DNA of 64,000 bases from Atrina japonica (GCA_030159075.1 BROG01000292.1:248001-312000), one strand, 5' to 3'; positions 22,400 to 34,965 are shown, counted from the first letter of the stretch. A program made the numbers and translations. Notes: generated by a model from the letters alone, not told the origin.

Positions 22400-23045
22400 T
22401 GAACAAAGGAACAGGTCGAAAAATAAAGGGTCACTAAATTTGTTCGCATGGGACAGTCTGGTGAAACACTATATAGGTTTCCATGAACATTTGCGACGGG
22501 TGTGGCATGCCAGCAGAAGACGCCGACTCCATCCGGACATCTGGTCTTATCCCGTTGTTCTTCATGTTGAGACCATTCTAATCTAATTCGTCGTGTTATA
22601 ATAGACTTGAGTTTTGATTCTTCAATATTAGTATAGCATCATTTTATATCTACTTCGATGCAGACCCTTGTTGAGGTATTTGAATTTGCGGGTATTACTT
22701 TAAATGCAGGGTTAGGGTAACCCTTGTCATGTAAAGGCATATATATTAAGTCAAGAGTAAATATTTTCATACTTTGATACTATGATCTTGAGAAAATGGT
22801 GTGTCTTTAAAAATGTTCAAGCTGTTTTGATGTTTTGATAAGAGAAACAAGTCGTTTTGTAAGGAACATTTGTGCTAATTTTGTTATCAGAACAAGTTCA
22901 ATTTTGGGATTCAATTAGAATCTACAATGAAAATGAAGACGTACCAATTAATAATCGAAATTCAAGTCCACACTTGATGACTTAGATGTGCAATGATCTC
23001 AACATGAAAAACAATTGTGAATTTCAAACGGGATAATTCGGCAGT
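22400..23045. mobile_element. Scrambled fragments of a second Naiad family
   Basis: Four pieces in alternating orientation: 22400-22455 minus (motif B region), 22456-22625 plus (family 2 tail, with GCGACGGGTGTGGCATGCCA), 22630-22830 minus (between motif A and motif B) and about 22940-23045 minus (tail end, ACCAATTAATAATCG). A telomere-like CAGGGTTAGGGTAACCC stands at 22707-22723 in the middle. Confidence 0.65.
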
Positions 23046-23371
23046 GCTATTAGCATGAATTGTATCTCTATATCAGCAAATCAGTTCAGCTTTTCATCTC
23101 AATCCGATTTGTTTGAAAGCGCGAGTCAAAAGGAGAAAGGTTACCTTTCGTATTCAAGATTTATGTATATTGTACATTTATAATGGGGGTATATAGTCAA
23201 TTATCAAATCACTATTTTGATATTCATGTTAATGTCGCTGGTCTTAGTGTAACCCACAAGTAATCAATATCTCAACGCGTGATCGTATAGTTTTTATTTT
23301 ACGTCAAGTGTGATATCAATAGCACATGCAGGTGACAATAGCTTGTGTCAAAATACCCCCTCTCTCTCCTC

Positions 23372-23431
<60 letters not shown>

Positions 23432-24164
23432 AAGGTTCTAAAACCCTGATATTTATATACGAATATCAATTCACTAGAATTCTAGACTACTGAAAAAGAA
23501 TCGGATTGATACGGGCGCTTTACCTATCAGAATCTGTCAAAGTTTCACCTTTTGTAACCTATTGATACCATAATAATAGAGCAGTTTTAGTACATTATTT
23601 GATTTTACATTGCAATAGAAAATGCCAAAACTTATTTACCAAGGATGACAATGACAGATAATGACCTATTTAACTTTGTAGCTGAAACAATATCCAAAAA
23701 TCATTTTCAATATTCGTTTCTAACCCTTATCATTAAACTTTATCAAACTGTGTTGGTAACTTGTTCGTCCAAAATATTAATTCTATTATGTAATTTAATC
23801 AACTGCCCCAATTTTTCACACAGTACATGTTGTTTTATCTCAGGGCACACCAATTTTGTTATCTATTTTTTACATTTTGCTGCAGCTTTAAGTACGTTTT
23901 AAGGCACGGATCGAAAATTAACATTTAAACTACATGTATATGGCAGACGGTATCAAACTTTAGCTTTTTGTAATGTATTCGTGTTCGTGTCGACAAAATG
24001 TTTTAATGTGTTGGATACTGCTCAATTTACGATCATTTCAGAAACATGGAAAGGCAGTTTGAAGATAAACTATTCTTTCAGCTACTCAGGGAATTGTGTT
24101 TAGTCAACAGATTAAAGTACTACAATATAATCTTAAATTATTGTTTGGTTATTTTTACGAGAAG
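23046..24164. other. Intergenic with (CT)n microsatellite
   Basis: A CT tract lies at about 23358-23429. The rest shows no gene or named repeat. Confidence 0.6.
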
Positions 24165-24535
24165 GTTGATAATTATTATAAACATACTACCAAAGTTATA
24201 ATGCTCAAGACGATATCGTTTCTGTCAATTAGACTTCATCAGTTGAGCTCCAATTTAAAAGTTATTTTCTAAAGAGAAAGTGGTATTATACAAGGCCAAA
24301 TAATATCTCTAAAAGTATAGCCGAAATCCGTCTAAGAGTAACCACTGTAAAAAAAAAAAAAAAAAAAAATGACTATCTTAGCTTTAGAAAAAAGTTTGAA
24401 TTTAAATGATGTTAACAGTGCCAAATATTACTTTAGTATAAGATAGACAGCTGGTACCGAGATACCAGATACTAGGTTTATGTATACCCTCGGGGACTCA
24501 AACGGTCCACCAGCAGTGGCAACGACCTAGTGTAC
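24165..24535 (-). mobile_element. Family A hammerhead-bearing repeat (best copy)
   Basis: Read on the minus strand, about 370 bases run from CACTAGGTCGTTGCCACTGC to AACTTTGGTAGTATGTTTAT with the ribozyme near the 3' end. An A tract at 24350-24369 interrupts the block TCTTAGCTTT seen in other copies. Copies recur at 27755, 40270, 43450, 45060, 45300 (minus) and 44553, 49420, 59180 (plus). No protein frame was found, so the family is non-autonomous. Confidence 0.7.
24203..24248 (-). ncRNA. Type I hammerhead ribozyme, intact core
   Basis: On the minus strand the order is: stem I strand GCTCAA, CTGATGA, stem II hairpin AGTCTAATTGACA, GAA, stem III hairpin ACGATATCGT, C, stem I return strand TTGAGC. 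The six stem I pairs are perfect. Stem III has three pairs (A-U, C-G, G-C) around a four-base loop, the short form seen in metazoan retrozymes and Penelope elements. Cleavage would follow GTC, at the C complementary to base 24209. One oddity is that the closing pair of stem II is A/A rather than G-C, with GTC/GAC inside. Confidence 0.72.
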
Positions 24536-24724
24536 TGTTTTGATCTCGTTTTATCAGAATCTCGTGGAGGATGTGGCCGATTGAAAGAAGATGTTCATTT
24601 TTCCATGACGTCTGACCCCACTTATCGATTTTTCAGGCGTCCCAGCTTTTGCAATTACCATAATATTTACATTTCGTCAAACGGGCTTCCATATTTTTAG
24701 AAACTTTGTGTATGTATGTCTTAT

Positions 24725-25069
24725 ATACAGTAATTTAAAGACCAACTGTGTATAAAGACCACCTGGTCACTATGACCATTATTTTGCTGAATAGTACCTG
24801 TTATCTACAATCAATGTCTATCGACCATATCACGTTAAATGCGGGCCTATGACTTTGAGTGGCAAAATGATACAGGTACCCGCAAAAACATAGACGTCGT
24901 TATAGCAATTGATTGTTTCTTGATGTCATTTTTCGGAAATCTGTATCAGTTTGCCACTCAAAGTTACAGGACCGCAGTTATCGTGAAAGGTTCTATATAA
25001 AGACCACCTCCCTATAAAGACTAATTTTTTGTGTCCCAAAGGGGGTCTTTATATACAAGCTTCACTGTA
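24725..25069. mobile_element. Fold-back MITE
   Basis: The ends are inverted: CAGTAATTTAAAGACC at the left and a GGTCTTTATATACAAGCTTC plus ACTG block at the right, beside TA dinucleotides. A second inverted pair lies inside (GACTTTGAGTGGCAAA near 24852 and TTTGCCACTCAAAGTT near 24950). No protein is encoded. Confidence 0.75.
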
Positions 25070-25324
25070 TGCTACTTAACAGTTGCAACATAAGTCTCTT
25101 GTGATATGTAGCGTTAAAACTGTCTAACATATGTCAATATAATTTCTGAAGACTTTAAAAGTATATGGAAAATCGAATTTTAATCAGCATTGTTACTGAA
25201 TAATTAAAGACAGTTATTGCTTGAAATATGAATACGGGAATGTCATTATCAATATATCTAATTTCATATTTTAGTTCAAATCGACGTTTTATCTTTTAGT
25301 GGCTGATATGTCGTAAGAGTTAGA

Positions 25325-26740
25325 AGTAAAATTGAAGAAGTACCAATCAATAATCAAGACTCAAGTCCGTTATAACACGACGAATTAGATGTGCAAATGG
25401 TCTCATTTTGAGGAACAATTACGAAACCCAAACGGGATAGGTCCAAGTGTCCGGACAAAGTCAGCGTCTTCTGCTGGCATGCCACACCCGTCGCAAATGT
25501 TCCATGAAAACGGGTCAAATTTGGTAAAAAGGTCAAGTTTGGTGATGAGGTCAAATTTGGTAAAAAGCATGGTTGATGAAACGGAGTCCCTGTCTGTGAC
25601 CGTGATCCAGAACACTATCTTATATTTCTGTGAGGGGGACTTCATAATGTTTAACAAGATCCCCGTATCGACCATAGAAGTTCTTGTGTACGTAGGTTAT
25701 TGGCTAGTCGTTTAGCTCTCAGAATAAAACATTCATAGGAAGAGCATGCCCTGACATCACGTATTAGTTGTGACATGAAAACGCCATAGGTGGGAGAAGA
25801 TGGAATATTGCTACTTAGAAACGGGAAGTTTGTGATATGGAAATTGAAATCGTCTCGTTTGTCATAGAGGGATGTGTGAAGTTGACCGTCCTTTCCAATC
25901 GACAGGAGTAAATTTGGGTAAGAAGCAGATGTGTTGCTATCTGTCGTCTCATTGATCTCTAGCTCAATAGAATACATCTGGCCGAGGTAATTCTAAAATT
26001 CTGAATTATTTATGGACAGAACATCGTCGATATACCTATACGTAAAATTGAACCGAGATGCTAACTGTTTGTTTCCTTTGAAGAGCAGAGACTATATAAA
26101 TTGCGCTTCAGATGGATACAAAATGATGTCAGCCAAGAGAGGTGCGAAACTGGTACCAATTGGAATACCGACAATCTGCTGCAAAACTTTTGCAAAACCA
26201 TTAAGATGTTGTCTACTAGAAACCCCAGCATCTTGATAATATCGTTTTCAGTGCACTTGTTATTAGAATCAGACTGTTCCTTGACAAAATAAGGTTCTTC
26301 ATGACAAAACCTAAATATTTATATGTGTAATTTCCTTTTGTGCAATAGAAGTTAATCTGTTTTTGAGTTTTTGATGAGGAATTGTTGTGTAGAGGGTAAA
26401 ATAATGAAAATACTTGATGCTTGTAATTTGTTTGAAATTAATAGATTGTAAATTGTTTTAATAATTCCTTTAAATTCTTTAAACATCTTTTTGATTGACT
26501 TCGCTTTTTGAGTAAGCCGTTGTACAGTACTTCTGAAGACCTTGTTTAATATGTGTTTGAAGTTTGGTGAGCAGAATAGATAAAGGCTTGGGGAAACATT
26601 TGATGACCCCGCAATGAAGCGGTGTTTATAGGGATGTTGTTCATCTTCAGAATCCAATAAATATAGGGCAATTCAAGCTCCATGTCACTTGTTTGTATTC
26701 CAAACGAAGAGAACTTATTAACGATTATCTAATATTTCAG
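25325..26740 (-). pseudogene. Naiad family 2, RT C-terminal half and tail
   Basis: On the minus strand the tail occupies 25325-25640 (GACGGGTGTGGCATGCCAGC). Next come the RT C-terminus (about 25640-25977, with [15 protein letters not shown] and YGVFMSQLIR), a YIDD-equivalent near 26030, a motif B-like region near 26120-26180, motif A near 26380-26410, and a fingers fragment near 26560-26700. It is clearly homologous to the main family but much diverged (roughly half the residues shared in the aligned C-terminal segment), and its tail is unrelated. Several frameshifts and stops make it a pseudogene. The endonuclease and CxC region are not seen. Confidence 0.75.
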
Positions 26741-27504
26741 AGGTAGAGAAATCCGTTAAAGAGTATGTAAATAAAAGAACAAAAGTAAATTGAAAATGTT
26801 GCAGCTCATTTAACACGTGACTCCCTAACAGGAAATGGTTTGAGGTTGGTCTACGGTGTTGGTTTTAATCGATGTGACATTAAATGAAAAGTAATTCAAT
26901 AGTGACACAATTAAAACTGAAATGAAATAAAGTATTGAAATAAGATATATGTTTTTATCTAACATTGCACATGGGTCTATAAGTTTTATATTAACTTTTA
27001 ATTATTAAAGAATACAATATCGATTTTATCATATACAAAAATTAATAGGTTTTTATTGACTTCATATTTCTAAAGACGTATTAGCTTCCATCATCTGAAT
27101 TGGCGAGAATTGTTCACTCTTAAAATCAACACCATGACATTTGTTCCTGTACAAAATGAGAAAAGCAACTTAAATGTCGGCAAAACAAAATGTACGATGT
27201 AATTATTTACATTTGATTTTTAGAATAAAAATAACATTTATATATTACGACAACTGAATACAAATACAATTTTTGATTGTTAGTAGGTGTCTTATATCTC
27301 ACAACCTACAACTGATTATTTATTGTTTCGAATTTTCACATTAAGATAGAGGCAGAACATGTAATTATAACTTACTAATCATTACCAATAGAACAATATG
27401 AAACTGATAGAACTCGATTTCGTCAGAAACGTGAAAACTTTTCCATTTACCTTTTCAAAATGTTTTGTGAAATTTAATTTCGTCACAGAGTGATTAAAAC
27501 TTCG
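26741..27504. other. Intergenic, nothing recognised
   Basis: No coding or repeat signal that I can name. Confidence 0.4.
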
Positions 27505-27665
27505 TCCTTTAAACCAAAAGTTTCTCACCAATAGTCATCAGGGGTTCGAGTCCCACTGGGTCCTAGTGAGGTGATTTTATGAGAATGTTTGTCCGTCCAC
27601 CACTCAAAACTGACCGCCCCAATATGACGGAAAAAGTTTGAGTTGTGTCCAAAAGGGAAAACAAA
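27505..27665 (+). mobile_element. Degenerate V-SINE fragment
   Basis: Box B-like GGGGTTCGAGTCCC, then CACTCAAAACTGACCGCC, both typical of the V-SINE at 20226-20465. The head is incomplete. Confidence 0.6.
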
Positions 27666-27754
27666 TAAAAGCTCTTTCTTATATCACAGAGATTCGATTT
27701 CAATATTGGAATGAAAAGCTGTTCAATTTCTATAATATGTTTACTTCAATATTA

Positions 27755-28010
27755 TTAACAATATCAAAGTTATAGTATTACCAAAGAGATAGAAACAAGT
27801 GCTGAAACGATCATTTCTGTCTATATGACTTCATCACCGGAGCTCGAATTTTACTATAGATGTATATTTCCAAAAGTAAAAGTTATGTCATAGAACGCCA
27901 AAAAATGATGGATGTTGCCTAATCCATGTAAGATTATCCACTGTAAAATGACCATCTTAGTTTTTGAAAAGTTCAGAATTTTATGTATTATTATATTTAT
28001 ATGATTTTAT
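27755..28010 (-). mobile_element. Family A copy, hammerhead decayed
   Basis: Matches the family at both ends, but the core has changed to GGTGATGA and the GTC site is lost. Confidence 0.6.
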
Positions 28011-29724
28011 CTGAGTTATCAATTCTTAAATCGATTTACTTGTGAATCGTGGTACAAATAATTGGAATTACCCGAGCACAATCCACATAAGAAAGAGAAA
28101 ACACATGAATCCGTTGTTTATCTGGACGATTTGAAATATTTGGTAATAAAGCAAACGACATTGACAAGTACACTTGTCATCATGCCTACGAGGTAACACT
28201 CTAAACAGGACCAACGAGTTTCCAGCAAGGAATAAAGGTTTTCTCGTGAAGCTTGCCATAATCAGTAATAAATAGAACAAGGAAAAGGAAACAAATCGCT
28301 TTCTGGGAAAAGAGACGTAAATCTTAATATGAATTTTTGTGTGAAAACATTTTATCCTTTCTGAATAATGATACTGTTATGAATGCCATCAAATGGAATA
28401 ATATTACGTAGGAAGACTAATTTATAGATTACCAATTGTTCAATGAATATACGGCGCACACACATGGATGCATACATACATGTGTAAATAAAATTACATA
28501 CAGTATTCCCCATAAAATTGAAATCATGTTGTGTTCAAGTTTATACTAAATGGATAACTCAATATATTTCATATTTATTCCAAGAACAGATATCATGTTT
28601 TACTTTAAATTATCGCAAAGTTTTAAGCAATATTTGATAGGTCGTCCTTCGGGTGAAATAAAAATTTCACTCCGTCTGGGCATACTACTTATAAAATTAT
28701 GTAATAAATCATTGCTCTATTTTCTCCCAATCGTTGTCATCCATCTTTTCATAGACCCAATTTACCGGATTCCTTTTTTATTTATGGTTTTTTGAAATAA
28801 TTCTCAAATGTTTTATATTAGATTCAGATTAGGACGGTAACTATGCCAAGCTAGGACATCAAAATATTTTTCTAAGACACGCATATTTGTGTCGCGATTA
28901 CTTATTATTATTGCATTAAATCTTGTTATGATTCTGTATGTTACAGACAGAGGGTTGTCAAACTTATCTGAATTTTCTTTGCATTGGTCTCTCCATCCTA
29001 AATTTCATTAAAAATGAGCTCTTTGTTCTCCATTATTATGCTTTTATGACTCCTCAAACAAGTCGTCCGTTTCCGAGATAACTCATACGAAAATATTTTT
29101 ACAGGCTACATAAGTGTAGAAGAGTTATCCTTCTTTGATAATACACATACTATAATAAGTAACTCTGCTTGTGATTAATATACATTTATTTATTCTTTAA
29201 CATAAACAGTGTTAGCGTGCAATCAATGCATTAATTCATAAAAGATTGTAATATTAAGAAACAGCTATTACACACTATACAACTATATAGCAGAATGGTG
29301 TAATTAGTGTTTGTAGCAGTAATTACAAACTGTAAGGAACATTTAATAATAATATTTCCATTTAGTTAATCATATTTCAGGATTAATTAATAGATTGAAA
29401 AATACATTATAACAGCATATATACTGAAATATTATAAAATATCAAATAACTTATATATAGGCATGAGCAAGGGTTAATTGAAATGTTTTGAGGCTTGTCT
29501 TGAAGGAGTTCAGCACGGGTGGCCATTTTCAGCCTATTTTCAGACTATTTAAGGCTGTGTGACCAACGAAAAGTGTCATTTGGTCAGTTTTGTCAAAGAG
29601 GTAACACTCTAAACAGGACCAATGACTTAAAAAGAATGGACAAAATTACCGAGGGAGCAGTGATACAATATTTAATCAAGAATAAACGGTCTTAGAAAAC
29701 TGGCAACTGTCACAAGACTTATAG
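28011..29724. other. Intergenic, nothing firm
   Basis: No gene recognised. A 25-base string beginning GAGGTAACACTCTAAACAGG occurs at about 28190 and again at about 29599, the only repeat noticed. The 70-codon minus frame at 28068-28280 has a CTCQC motif but no supporting splice sites. Confidence 0.4.
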
Positions 29725-29842
29725 GAATTTAAGAATCAATTACGCCAGTGTTTATATCTTTTTATTATTGAATATAAATTTAAGTAGTAAAAAAAAAAAA
29801 CAATTGATTGAAAAACAGAACAGCTAATACCCTTTAACATTC
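29725..29842 (+). mobile_element. Partial family B MITE, right end
   Basis: Ends CAGCTAATACCCTTTA, the family B right terminus, after a poly-A stretch. The left part is not recognised. Confidence 0.4.
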
Positions 29843-30825
29843 AGACAGTTTTACTTCATTTATGTACTGTAATCCTCATTGGTAATTAAAGCCATATTCC
29901 GGGGAATTATATTCATAAATAAACTTTTCTATACTCTGTTACTGCGTATTCGCTTGAACTTTCGTCGTATTTTAAAAGTCATATTCCAACTAATTAGTTA
30001 ATTAATCGTGGGGAACGCCTAACACATTGATCTATTTATAAACGGCAAGGTGTCGGCGGTCATGTGGTGACGCTCTACTACAGTTCAATAACTTGGGTGA
30101 AATTTATATCACTCGTACCCCAGGGTAAATTAAAGAATTCTTACGGAATCCCCCCATAATAACTCTATTAATACATCGAAATTTTTTAATTGTTTTTCAT
30201 TTTCGTCTGTTAGGGGTGGTTTTCTATTGAAAATGTTAAAAATTACAATAACGTCCAGTAAAATACAATAACGTCCCCGGAATGTGACTTTAAGTCAAAT
30301 TCACAGGAAAAAAATTATTTTTACTTTCCGATATGAAAACATTAAATTTATAAAAGGAATCCACATTCCTGAATGGAATGGCTGAATGGCGAGTAATATT
30401 AAAATCTGCTATATAAAAGGAGAGAAAAGTGTGTATTTCCACCAAAGAAGACGAAACGCTTGATTTTATGTATTGCAATAATAATGGAAATAAACATCAA
30501 AATAGTAACAGTACCTGTTAGCTGTAGGTGTATATATACGTATGATACATGTTAGAATGTTAGAAAATCATACCAACTAGTATATTCAAGAGGGCGGGGT
30601 TTAACTTGGACTCTCTAATAAACTCAAGATTTTAGAGGGTTCAAGAACAACACTGTCTATCGGCGTAGTTTACAGAAAAGTGTTGACAAGTGAATCACGG
30701 TAAGGTTACCACGCAGAATGCACATGTGTATTCACAATTTATTACGAAAACGAAAATACACCGTTATCGATACCATACATTACATAAAGTATTCCAGTTT
30801 TTATCTCTTTGCAGTTTTGATTGTT
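29843..30825. other. Intergenic, nothing recognised
   Basis: No coding or repeat signal that I can name. Confidence 0.4.
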
Positions 30826-30915
30826 GGTTGGTTATATTGCTGTTTAACGTCCCACTCAAGAATCTTTCACTCATATGGAGACGTCACCAATGCCGGTGAA
30901 GGGCTTCAAAGTTTT
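30826..30915 (-). mobile_element. SINE tail fragment
   Basis: Reverse complement of the SINE 3' domain at 19434-19710 (TTTAACGTCCCACTCAAGAA, CATATGGAGACGTCACCAA). Confidence 0.7.
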
Positions 30916-31427
30916 GACTCATCTGATCATATAGTTAACATGTAAATGCTTCATTCATATGCGATCACGTAAAAAGAATGTGTGGCATTGATATTACTTG
31001 TACAGTTTTTCATGCAATATCAATAATCATACATCTGTATATGAAATGTTATATATACCGCCATGACTCATTCTTCAGTTGCTACACTGTTTATGGGAGT
31101 AATCTCTCTTGCATAAAACAATACTTAATGCTAGTTTGAACCATATGTATATTTTCGGGAGCGTTAGAATGAGTTCCTTACCGTGTGATTGTTATACATT
31201 TTCCCTTTGGCTTTGGTTATCCATATTATCATTCATGTCTATTTACCCCTGTTTTCATAATTAATATCATTGTAAACATTATAAAATATGGGATTAGAAA
31301 AAAAAGCGCTGAATCTCTTTGGGCAAACTTTTATGTGTATTGTATAATATTATTTATTCTATTATATTGTTTATTCTATTACATCGTTTATTTTATTGTA
31401 TTGTTTATTATGTTTACTTACTACTGG
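30916..31427. other. Intergenic, nothing recognised
   Basis: A hydrophobic frame at 31185-31451 has no supporting features and runs into a Naiad fragment. Confidence 0.4.
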
Positions 31428-31686
31428 CACAGACGGGAAATTGGCAACTAAACTATACGACAAAACCATCGTAAAGTTTCCAAATTTAAGTAATATCCCA
31501 CGGTCACCCGCATATGGATTTTATATTTAACAAATGATCTGATATGCTAGGCGTGTTCAACATATGAACATTTCATATATAGATTTAAACTACTCACTGA
31601 CAAATTATTGACACAGGGATATCGAAAACGGCGTTTGATGTCAACATTCCGCAAAATTTACGTTCGGTATAATATTCTTGTTTGCA
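31428..31686 (+). pseudogene. Naiad RT C-terminal fragment
   Basis: Matches from the TDGKLATKLYDK block through LLTDKLLTQGYRK to YNILVC, with frameshifts and an internal gap. It stops abruptly at the satellite array. Confidence 0.75.
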
Positions 31687-32556
31687 ACGTTGGACAAACA
31701 CGGACCTCTGGTAATCTAGAAATGGGATCAGGTGACAGTTGGAAAAACACGCACCGCTTGTAATCTAGAAGTGGGATCAGGTGAACATTGGACAAACACG
31801 CACCTCTGGTAATCTGGAAGAGGGATCAGGTGACAGTTGGAAAAACACGTTGATCTGGTAATCTAGAAGTGGTATAAGGTGAACATTGGACAAACACGCA
31901 CATCTGGTAATCTAGAAATGGGATCAGGTGAACGTTGGAAAAACACGCACTTCTGGTAATCTATACATGGGATCAGGTGAACGTTGGACAAACACGCACC
32001 TCTGGTAATCTAGAAATGGGATTAGGTGATCATTGGACAAACACGCATCTCTGGTAATCTAGAAGTAGGATCAGGTGAACGTTTGACGAACACGCACCTA
32101 TGGTAATCTAGAAGTGGGATCAGCTTAAAAAAATTGGCCAAACACGCACCTGTGGTAATCTAGAAGTGGAATCAGGTGACAATGGGACAAACACGCACCT
32201 CTGGTTATCTAGAAGTGAGATCAGGTGAACGTTGGACAAACACGCACCTCTGGTAATCTAGAAATGGGATCAGGTGAACGTTGGACAAACACGCACCTCT
32301 GGTAATCTAGAAATGGGATCAGGTGAACATTGGACAAACACGCACCTCTGTTAATCTAGAAGTGGGATCAGGTGATCGTTTGACGAACACACACCTATGG
32401 TAATCTAGAAGTGGGATCAGCTGAGCATTGGCCAAACACGCACCTGTGGTAATCTAGAAGTGAGATCAGGTGACAATGGGACAAACACGCACCTCTGGTA
32501 TTCTAGAAGTGGGATCAGGTGAACATGGGACAAACACGCACCTCTGGTAATCTGGT
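31687..32556 (-). repeat. 49-bp satellite derived from the Naiad 3' tail
   Basis: Eighteen units, each like TTGGACAAACACGCACCTCT plus GGTAATCTAGAAGTGGGATC and AGGTGAACG. On the minus strand this is the Naiad tail segment between CACCTGATCCCACCTC and GTTTGTCCA. All units share the variant TAATCTAGAAGTGG where ordinary Naiad tails read AAACCAAGAGGTGG. Units 7-12 and 13-18 match pairwise, so a block of six units (about 295 bp) has been duplicated. Confidence 0.9.
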
Positions 32557-33964
32557 CATATCTGAAATATTCATTTTGAAATGCACTTTCTCACAGCCTT
32601 TGTCAAATCATATTATTACTATATTTAGTATGTAAAAATTGTATTTGATGATGAATTTTAAAATTCTAGCGAGCGAGCGAGCTTTTATAGTAAGAAGGTA
32701 GAAAATGAGCTATACATATGTGCAATCCAAAATATTTGTAAAATTCTAAACGTTAATTTATAAATGATCAACCTGATGCTTCACTAGTCACTAGTCACTA
32801 GTCATTAAAATGTATTCAAATCAATCGTTTAGGGGACTTTCTGGACAAAGTTTGACCATAGATGTCAATGTTCTCAATACTTCACGTCACAATTAGACTG
32901 TGACGTTATTTTGTGGGATAATTCTTACCCTTATAAAACCGGATAGACTCTTCATAAATGCTGTTTCCCGCATTTGTTAAACAAATTGCTGCGCTAGCTA
33001 TCAATGTCTTAATTCATATTACATATATTATGCTTTCATTGACGGTCAGTGCATCCAACCAGGTAATCATTTATCAGTACATACAGACAAACATGCAAAA
33101 CAAAAAAAACGACACCTTCATGTAGGGTGTAATGTTTATTTTTAGATAACGATGTGAACGTTTAAATATACAAGTATGTTAGGTATGCGTTGTGTACCGT
33201 ATCTTCTTCCTTGTTACGAGTGTTTTGTTAATGTGTTGCTAAAATGGGGGACGGACTGAACAAAATCGAACGGATAATACGAAATATATCCTTTTGATAT
33301 CGGTATCCTATCTTTATGTGTTTGTGCGTCCCCAGTCAAAACATCAGTCAGATAACATGTGTGAAAAACTGCTAATTAAAATGTTTTCTTTTTTTCTATT
33401 TTCTACAATACTGATACAAGTATTAGGTATACCTTTGTCCGGACGTATCATTTAGGAATTTTACAAATACTGATACAAGTATTAGGTATACCTTTGTCTC
33501 GGACTTATCATTTAATGCTCTAATGTCTCCATTTCACATAATAGTTTTACAAGCTTGACTCACATGTTAAGTATGACAATGTCTTGAATTGTTTTGAATA
33601 TTCCCATGCATGTTATCATTTATGGATACATTTCCATGAAATGTTACACTTTCCTTGTAAGTGTTATATTTTCTATATGTCAGAGGGGAATTTTGCAAAA
33701 CTGTATACAAATGTTTAAATATGAAAATATTTCAGACGCGTCCGTGTTTGGTGCTGAGATCACTTTATTAACAGATATCTTATACTTTGTTATTTTACAT
33801 TTCCTTTGTGAACTTTCTAATTTTTACATATTTATTAGTATTTCTTGTCGTTGACATATTTATTTACGGAGTTGTTGCCCTTTATTATGTTATGATTTCG
33901 TTGTATGCAATCTATTGTTTTCATTTCTCAACAGAACTTAAAAGAACATTGACTTTGTCGACCA
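32557..33964. other. Intergenic with a 60-bp duplication
   Basis: About 33405-33512 holds two tandem copies of a segment with ATACTGATACAAGTATTAGG. The rest shows nothing recognised. Confidence 0.5.
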
Positions 33965-34130
33965 AAAATAGAATTTCGATTTTTCTACTTTTACGACTTT
34001 TCCTTGATGTCCACTAACAAATACGAATTATAAAACCATATCCGATTTCTATATGTATTGCGCAAATAAAGTCAGGTCCAGTGTGGCAGATACAAATAGT
34101 AAGGTTGAATTAATCAATTGAAATTTCTTG
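33965..34130 (+). mobile_element. Partial family B MITE
   Basis: Shares ATTTCGATTTTTCTACTTTT, AAGTCAGGTCCAGTGTGG and GGTTGAATTAATCAATTG with the fuller copies. Confidence 0.45.
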
Positions 34131-34387
34131 ATCGCAAATTTAGGTATACAAGCATATTTCTCCAAATATGTAGGAACCTAAAAACGTTTGTGACTGTTTT
34201 TCCCTTTTTCATTATATATATAAACATAATACCTCTTCATTTTAATTCCAACATAGGAAATGAAAAAAGTAGAAAATATATTTTGTTGTTACATGAATAT
34301 GGGTAAACATATTTGCATTGATTTTTTTTTTGTTATTATGTCTTTTTATCAAATAATTGGTCTAATGATCATGAAGTTTTATTTAAT
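34131..34387. other. AT-rich spacer
   Basis: Nothing recognised. Confidence 0.4.
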
Positions 34388-34965
34388 CACATGCTTCATA
34401 CTTAGACATTTTACTTGATATTAAAACAGACGGGAAATTAGCAACAAAGTTATATGACAAGTGCGACGATTTCGGCTTTCCCATCGTACATTTTCCACAT
34501 TTAAGTATTAATATCCCTCACTCACCCGCATTTGGGTTTTATGTTTCACAAATGATCTGATATGCCAGGGCGTGTACAACATATGAAGATTTCATATACA
34601 AAGGTAAACTTCTCACTAACAAATTATTGACACAGGGATATCGAAAACCGCGTTTAATGTCAATACGATCGGTATAATAGTCTTGTTTGCGAGTACTCTG
34701 TTTCACTCTGTTGAGTTGCTTTTTAGTTGGCGAATGTTGAGACGTCTGTGCCAGTTGTGACGAGGATACACACCTCACGTGTTTCATTGGACTTTACTGT
34801 GGACTCACGGCGGGTGTGACCGGTCGACAGGGGATGCTTACTCCTCCATGGCACCTGATTCCACCTCTTGGTTTCCAGAGTCCGTTTTTACTGGATTTGT
34901 ATCTATGTCCTGGAGATTCTATTGATTTATACTTTGGTATCTGAATTTTTTTTATATTCAATACA
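34388..34965 (+). pseudogene. Naiad RT C-terminus plus 3' tail
   Basis: Runs from the SSTHASYLDILL block to the full tail. A short deletion lies near 34668, and the Cys-UGA end is retained (GGCGAATGTTGA region, about 34730-34741). The frame beyond UGA again stays open for a long distance. Confidence 0.8.

Noticed and set aside
28068..28280. Minus-strand frame with CTCQC and a hydrophobic end, considered as a paralogue of exons 5-6 of the membrane-protein gene
   Set aside because: No donor or acceptor at the matching positions and no flanking exons with compatible phase.
31185..31451. Hydrophobic 88-codon frame considered as a membrane protein
   Set aside because: Low-complexity AT-rich translation that runs into a Naiad fragment in another frame.
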